Position numbers and translations under genes: made by a program
The notes under the pieces: model-generated
Database searches by the model: none
What the model was told of the DNA's origin: nothing
The model's input: the letters and a program-made list of their open reading frames with translations, nothing else
Origin: [Clostridium] citroniae WAL-17108
Lineage (GTDB): Bacteria > Bacillota > Clostridia > Lachnospirales > Lachnospiraceae
Direction of reading: 5' to 3'
Length of the DNA stretch: 64,000 nucleotides
Assembly: GCF_000233455.1 (NCBI RefSeq)
Contig: NZ_JH376421.1
Location: 395,196-459,195 of the forward strand
In this document: in pieces, positions 60,376-64,000 of the stretch
How the letters are laid out: every line of letters starts with the position of its first letter
Numbering within the stretch: position 1 is the first letter of the stretch

Positions 60376-62622
60376 TCAGATCGTAAACCAGCGTATTTCA
60401 CAGGCATTTAGCTTTATTTCCCGTGCATTCCCCTGTCCATCGTACACCACGGTATCCTGAAGTGTACTGGAATTATTCACCACCGCATACCGTCCGGTCT
60501 GCGGGTAAGCGTGTACCTCACAGTACACGTTATCCCCGTACCATTTCTTCATGTCCTTCTCCCTGGACGCTGCATAGAACATGCTTCGCAGCAGGATCCT
60601 TGTATTCTCCCGGCTGTAAGGAAGCCCTGCCAGATACACACTGCGGCCTTTTCCGTAAGAGTGGGCACTCAGATGCACTTCATGGTTGGAATATTCCACA
60701 ATTTCCGTGTCCGGGCCAAGGGCGTAGACGTTCTTCATACCTTCGCCGAAATCAATGGGTAATATCCTGTCCGCCGGGCCTGGTTTGCCGTCCTGCGAAA
60801 CCGCCTGCCCGCCTGTGGGAACCCACTGCCCTGGCTGCCGGATCAGGTCCTCTGTGATAAAATGTCTCTCCGCCTGTTTCACATAGTACTTATCCGTGGA
60901 AAGGGAATATCCCAGTTCTTTGTCAACTCCCAGCACATCGGCCAACTGGAAGAAACGGCCTGCGTGATGAACCGCGCTGGGTTCGCCCACACCCACAAAA
61001 CCGCCGCCCTCATGGACCCATCTGCGGATCGCGGCCACCAGCTTCCCATCCAGCCACTCATCCCCGCCGGACCAGGCCGTTCCCGCATCGCCTGCATTGA
61101 TGATCACATCCACATCCTCCGGGATGCCCTGCTCCCTGATGTCGTCAAAGCTGATAAAGACCACATCCACACCGGCGCCGCTTAATGCCTCCAGTATGCC
61201 GAAATACGTATAGGTCTGCTTATACCACAGCGCATGGGCTACCATGTAGGACTGCCAGGACCGCAGCCGTCCCCAGCTGTTAAGTACGGCCGCCTTCAGC
61301 CCGCAGTAGGGTTTGCTTCCCCCGATATTCCCATATATCTCCCGGAATTCATCCGTTACCTTTTCAATATAATCCACAAAGGCGGGGAATTTATAAGCCA
61401 GGCTTAGATATCCTCCGTATCCAATGCGGTCCACCGGCTTGCGCATCAGGGCACGGCGGGCGCACAGCCAGTTCTCAACCGCTTCCGGGACAGGATCATT
61501 TCCCTCATAAAAGGTGTCGGGGAAAAAGTAGGGGAGGAACCGTCCTTCTGTATACTTCACGCCTGGAATATCGGAGATCAGGCGCAGGGTGGCTCCTCCG
61601 CCCACACTTCCCACCACCGCGTCCAGCCCTATTCCAGGAAAATATTTACCGTAAGGTTCCGTGCCGATCCAGTTGTCCCCCAGGAACATCATGGCCTCCC
61701 GGCCTGCCTCATGGACCAGGCTGACCAGTTCCTTAGCCTTTCCGGCCACAAAGCGCTGGATAAAATCCATATAGTCCCTGTAATGTTTTGTGGGCACCCG
61801 GAATGTGGAATTGTAGTAACCGTTGTCCACAATATCCTCGGGACGCAGTCTGTAGCCATATTCCTGCTCAAACTCTTCCAGGGCCTTCACGGACACAGTG
61901 GCCCCGTATCCAAACCAATCCACGAACTTTTCCTTTGCATCACTGCCAAACACCAGGGTGAAATGATAAAAAAACGTGGTAAAGCGCACCACGTCCGTGT
62001 CAGGATTGTCCTTTAGCCACTGGATCAGATACTTCTTTGCAAATGCTCCGGAAGCTACCTGGCGCACGTCAAAGGGTATCTCATGTGGTTTATCTCCCCA
62101 ATGGTTGGTGATGTGGTTGTACATCTGCGTGGGATCCCATATGGCATACACAAGAAAGGATACCGTATACTCATGAAAAGGCTCCGCCCGGAGGATGACC
62201 GCCGCCATGTCCCCATCCTCTGCGGACAGTTCCCAGCCCTCTGCCGGAACCGGCTCTCCTGTGGTCCTGTCCATAACCTCCCACCATTTCTTCGGATCGT
62301 GATCCAGGTCAGGAACCACCTGCTGGTCAAAATATCCCTCCATAAACCGGATCCTTAACCCTGCCCCCGCCGCGGTATGCCGTCTGGACATAAGATAGAG
62401 CTGCTGGCATTCCTCCATGTGCTCCCCGGCAAACTCATTGTGCCCTCTGGCCACAAAATATGTGGTATATATCTTCGCATCCAGGGATTTGATCTCCTGG
62501 TCCAGTTTTGTGCCGTCACTGTCACGGATGGCATCCGCCCCCCAACGCTCCATTAATTCCTTTGTCTCCTCAAGAAAATGTGATTCGCTGGGCAGTGTCA
62601 CCCTGCCTTTTGTCTTGGACAT
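60376..62622 (-). CDS. lnpA: GH112 1,3-beta-galactosyl-N-acetylhexosamine phosphorylase (LnpA-like)
   Basis: A 748-residue GH112 phosphorylase that splits beta-galactosyl disaccharides with phosphate, giving galactose-1-phosphate. Its likely general acid is Asp316 in MMFLGDNWIGTEPY, matching Asp313 of the bifidobacterial enzyme as I recall it. Other close segments are RWGADAIRDSDGTKLD, VDWFGYGATVS and GGYLSLAYKFPAFVDYI. A partner enzyme in the family acts on galactosyl-rhamnose, so specificity is not proven. The NahK-like kinase elsewhere in the window favours lacto-N-biose/galacto-N-biose. ATG 62622 follows AAGGAGG; the frame runs 24 codons further. No signal peptide: cytosolic. Confidence 0.93.
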   Translation of the reverse strand: MSKTKGRVTLPSESHFLEETKELMERWGADAIRDSDGTKLDQEIKSLDAKIYTTYFVARGHNEFAGEHMEECQQLYLMSRRHTAAGAGLRIRFMEGYFDQQVVPDLDHDPKKWWEVMDRTTGEPVPAEGWELSAEDGDMAAVILRAEPFHEYTVSFLVYAIWDPTQMYNHITNHWGDKPHEIPFDVRQVASGAFAKKYLIQWLKDNPDTDVVRFTTFFYHFTLVFGSDAKEKFVDWFGYGATVSVKALEEFEQEYGYRLRPEDIVDNGYYNSTFRVPTKHYRDYMDFIQRFVAGKAKELVSLVHEAGREAMMFLGDNWIGTEPYGKYFPGIGLDAVVGSVGGGATLRLISDIPGVKYTEGRFLPYFFPDTFYEGNDPVPEAVENWLCARRALMRKPVDRIGYGGYLSLAYKFPAFVDYIEKVTDEFREIYGNIGGSKPYCGLKAAVLNSWGRLRSWQSYMVAHALWYKQTYTYFGILEALSGAGVDVVFISFDDIREQGIPEDVDVIINAGDAGTAWSGGDEWLDGKLVAAIRRWVHEGGGFVGVGEPSAVHHAGRFFQLADVLGVDKELGYSLSTDKYYVKQAERHFITEDLIRQPGQWVPTGGQAVSQDGKPGPADRILPIDFGEGMKNVYALGPDTEIVEYSNHEVHLSAHSYGKGRSVYLAGLPYSRENTRILLRSMFYAASREKDMKKWYGDNVYCEVHAYPQTGRYAVVNNSSTLQDTVVYDGQGNAREIKLNACEIRWFTI

Positions 62623-62665
62623 ATAGTTCCTCCTTGTACACAGATGGTAATTGTTCAATAACCTC

Positions 62666-62742
62666 AGTATATACAAATCGGGAAATTGGCACAAGATGGA
62701 TCGGCTAATTATATTTGCACATTCTATTCTTTTATTTGCATT
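62666..62742. promoter_or_regulatory. GH112 promoter with TTGCACA-type boxes
   Basis: Minus-strand TTGTGC (62694-62689), 17 bases, TATACT (62671-62666). Upstream lie TTGCACA (62715-62721) and TTGCATT (62736-62742), 21 bases or two helical turns apart, resembling the pair before the sugar ABC operon. They are likely AraC-activator half-sites. Confidence 0.55.
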
Positions 62743-62749
62743 ATCTTTC

Positions 62750-62777
62750 TTTACATGGAATATTTGTATGATACAAT
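62750..62777 (+). promoter_or_regulatory. Promoter of the GH112-linked araC gene
   Basis: TTTACA (62750-62755), 16 bases, TACAAT (62772-62777), about 45 bases upstream of the start codon. Confidence 0.5.
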
Positions 62778-62824
62778 AGAATCAATGGGACAAGAGTAAA
62801 CCCAATAAGAAGGGGGAAGGATTT

Positions 62825-63727
62825 ATGGCATATGAAAGTGTGCACCTGGAGGACAGCATCACCATAGAAAATATCATATCCATCCACTATTTCCAGTATA
62901 TGAGCGACTTTTCCTTTCCAGGGGAAAGCCATGATTTCTGGGAGCTGGTCTGTGTGGACCGTGGAGAAATAGACGCAATTGCCGATGACCGGCGGCTGAC
63001 GCTGAAAAAGGGCAGCATTTTGTTCCACAAGCCCAATGAATTCCACAACGTACTTACCAACGGCCTGGTATCGCCCAGTCTGGTGGTAATTGGATTTGAC
63101 TGCCATTCCCCCTGCATGAAGGCATTTGAAAACCAGCTCATGACCATACAGGATACGGAAAAAGAGCTGCTGGCCCAGATCATCGTGGAGGCCCGCAACA
63201 CCTTTGACGGCCGTCTGGATGATCCCTACCAGGAGAAACTGGTGTTTCTGAACCATCCTGTTTCTTTTGGGTCCGCACAGCTGATCAGCCACTACCTGGA
63301 GCAGCTTATGATCCATTTGTACCGAAGGTATTTTTCCTATCCACTGCCCGTGCACTCCACGGACTTTCTGACCGCAAAGTCAGGAACAGGCAGCGATACC
63401 TATAACCGGATCGTACGGTATATGGAGGAGCATATCAATGAGCAGCTCACCATTGATAAGATCTGTAAGGATAACCTGGTGGGGCGTTCCCAACTGCAAA
63501 AGCTGTTCCGGGATGCCCAGGGCTGCGGGGTGATTGAATTCTTCTCCATGATGAAGGTGGACACGGCCAAACAGATGATCCGTGACCACCAGCTGAATTT
63601 TACGCAGATTTCAGATAAACTTGGATACACGTCCATTCACTACTTTTCCAGGCAGTTCAAAAAACTGACGACCATGACGCCATCGGAATACGCCACATCC
63701 ATACAGCTGCTGTCGGAAAAGCCGTGA
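62825..63727 (+). CDS. AraC-family regulator with N-terminal cupin domain
   Basis: A 300-residue cytosolic AraC protein: an AraC-type cupin sensor (HDFWELVCVDRGEIDAIADD, then FHKPNEFHNV) and two C-terminal HTH motifs (LTIDKICKDNLVGRSQLQKL and FTQISDKLGYTSIHYFSRQF). It is divergent from GH112 and its probable activator. The cupin is likely to bind a sugar of the pathway. AGGGGGAAGG precedes the ATG. Confidence 0.92.
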   Translation: MAYESVHLEDSITIENIISIHYFQYMSDFSFPGESHDFWELVCVDRGEIDAIADDRRLTLKKGSILFHKPNEFHNVLTNGLVSPSLVVIGFDCHSPCMKAFENQLMTIQDTEKELLAQIIVEARNTFDGRLDDPYQEKLVFLNHPVSFGSAQLISHYLEQLMIHLYRRYFSYPLPVHSTDFLTAKSGTGSDTYNRIVRYMEEHINEQLTIDKICKDNLVGRSQLQKLFRDAQGCGVIEFFSMMKVDTAKQMIRDHQLNFTQISDKLGYTSIHYFSRQFKKLTTMTPSEYATSIQLLSEKP

Positions 63728-63742
63728 TACTGTAAGGCAGGT

Positions 63743-64000
63743 TCACGTCTTTTTAATAAAATCCGTCTTACATTTGGGGCAGTGGATGCTGACTTTCCCA
63801 TGCCCTCTGGGAATGCGGATCTTCTGACCGCAGTTTGGGCACTTAAAAATCCGGTATTTGCGCCCTTGTGTAAAACTGAATTTCACTTTGCGCCAGTACT
63901 CAGTCACATAAAAACGCATCCTGAGAAACACCTGGTTTTCCTGATAACGCTTTCCCACGTTCTTTGAGAACATACGGAAATACATGGTGATAAGCCCCAC
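63743..64000 (-). CDS. Zinc-ribbon protein, 5' end beyond the window
   Basis: The C-terminal 85 residues of a protein cut at the right edge. A basic, aromatic-rich stretch (MYFRMFSKNVGKRYQENQVFL) precedes a zinc ribbon with CPNCGQKIRIPRGHG and HCPKCKTDF. Similar Lachnospiraceae proteins carry two transmembrane helices before this part. A start near 63985 (ATG) is possible, but the upstream frame is not visible. It converges on the araC gene. Confidence 0.75.
   Translation of the reverse strand: MGLITMYFRMFSKNVGKRYQENQVFLRMRFYVTEYWRKVKFSFTQGRKYRIFKCPNCGQKIRIPRGHGKVSIHCPKCKTDFIKKT

Overview
The window looks like a chromosome segment of a gut-type Lachnospiraceae member (Enterocloster / Clostridium clostridioforme-like). 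That placement is inferred from near-universal AGGAGG-type ribosome binding sites, Gram-positive lipoprotein signals (L-x-G/A-C), the relA-MBL-hemZ order, many PTS and ABC sugar systems with AraC, DeoR or PRD regulators, and a bifidobacterial-type GH112 phosphorylase. No rRNA, tRNA, CRISPR array, prophage or insertion sequence was seen.

Layout. 1-1.3 kb: a solitary tyrosine recombinase. 1.4-5.9 kb: relA, an MBL-fold hydrolase and hemZ on the minus strand. 6.0-9.5 kb: a solute-binding lipoprotein paired with a membrane diguanylate cyclase. 9.7-14.3 kb: a sugar-acid operon (KdgT-type permease, two-part UxaA-family dehydratase, HpcH/HpaI aldolase, remnant of an iron alcohol dehydrogenase) with a divergent IclR regulator. 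14.4-16.9 kb: apt, a DeoR regulator and a small transaldolase that share a likely operator. 17-22.7 kb: a mannose-family PTS with fused IIC-IID, an embedded M24 peptidase and a PRD regulator. 23-29.7 kb: a MarR-led operon with a cytidylate-kinase-like protein, a heterodimeric ABC exporter and two membrane-fusion adaptors. 29.7-34 kb: pstSCAB-phoU with a Pho-box-like element. 34.3-37.1 kb: a base deaminase, a CodB permease, a small membrane protein and a GntR regulator. 37.4-44.9 kb: an iron/AminoethylP-type ABC importer with two ATPases and a divergent membrane AraC sensor. 44.9-50.3 kb: a sugar ABC importer with a hexosamine-1-kinase-like enzyme and a nucleotidyltransferase. 50.6-60.2 kb: an Opp-type importer with an ICL/PEP-mutase-family enzyme, an NhaC-type antiporter, a cupin and a divergent LysR. 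60.4-63.7 kb: a GH112 galactosyl-HexNAc phosphorylase with a divergent AraC regulator. The right edge cuts a zinc-ribbon membrane protein.

How the genes fit together. The 44.9-50.3 kb operon and the GH112 gene at 60.4 kb together would give a route for lacto-N-biose/galacto-N-biose: import, phosphorolysis to Gal-1-P plus HexNAc, 1-phosphorylation of HexNAc, and activation to a nucleotide sugar. The upstream regions of both carry direct repeats of TTGCACA or near matches, which suggests co-regulation. Three importer operons have a stable hairpin directly after the binding-protein gene, as expected for making more binding protein than membrane components. Most systems are paired with an adjacent regulator, and the divergent regions hold recognisable operators.
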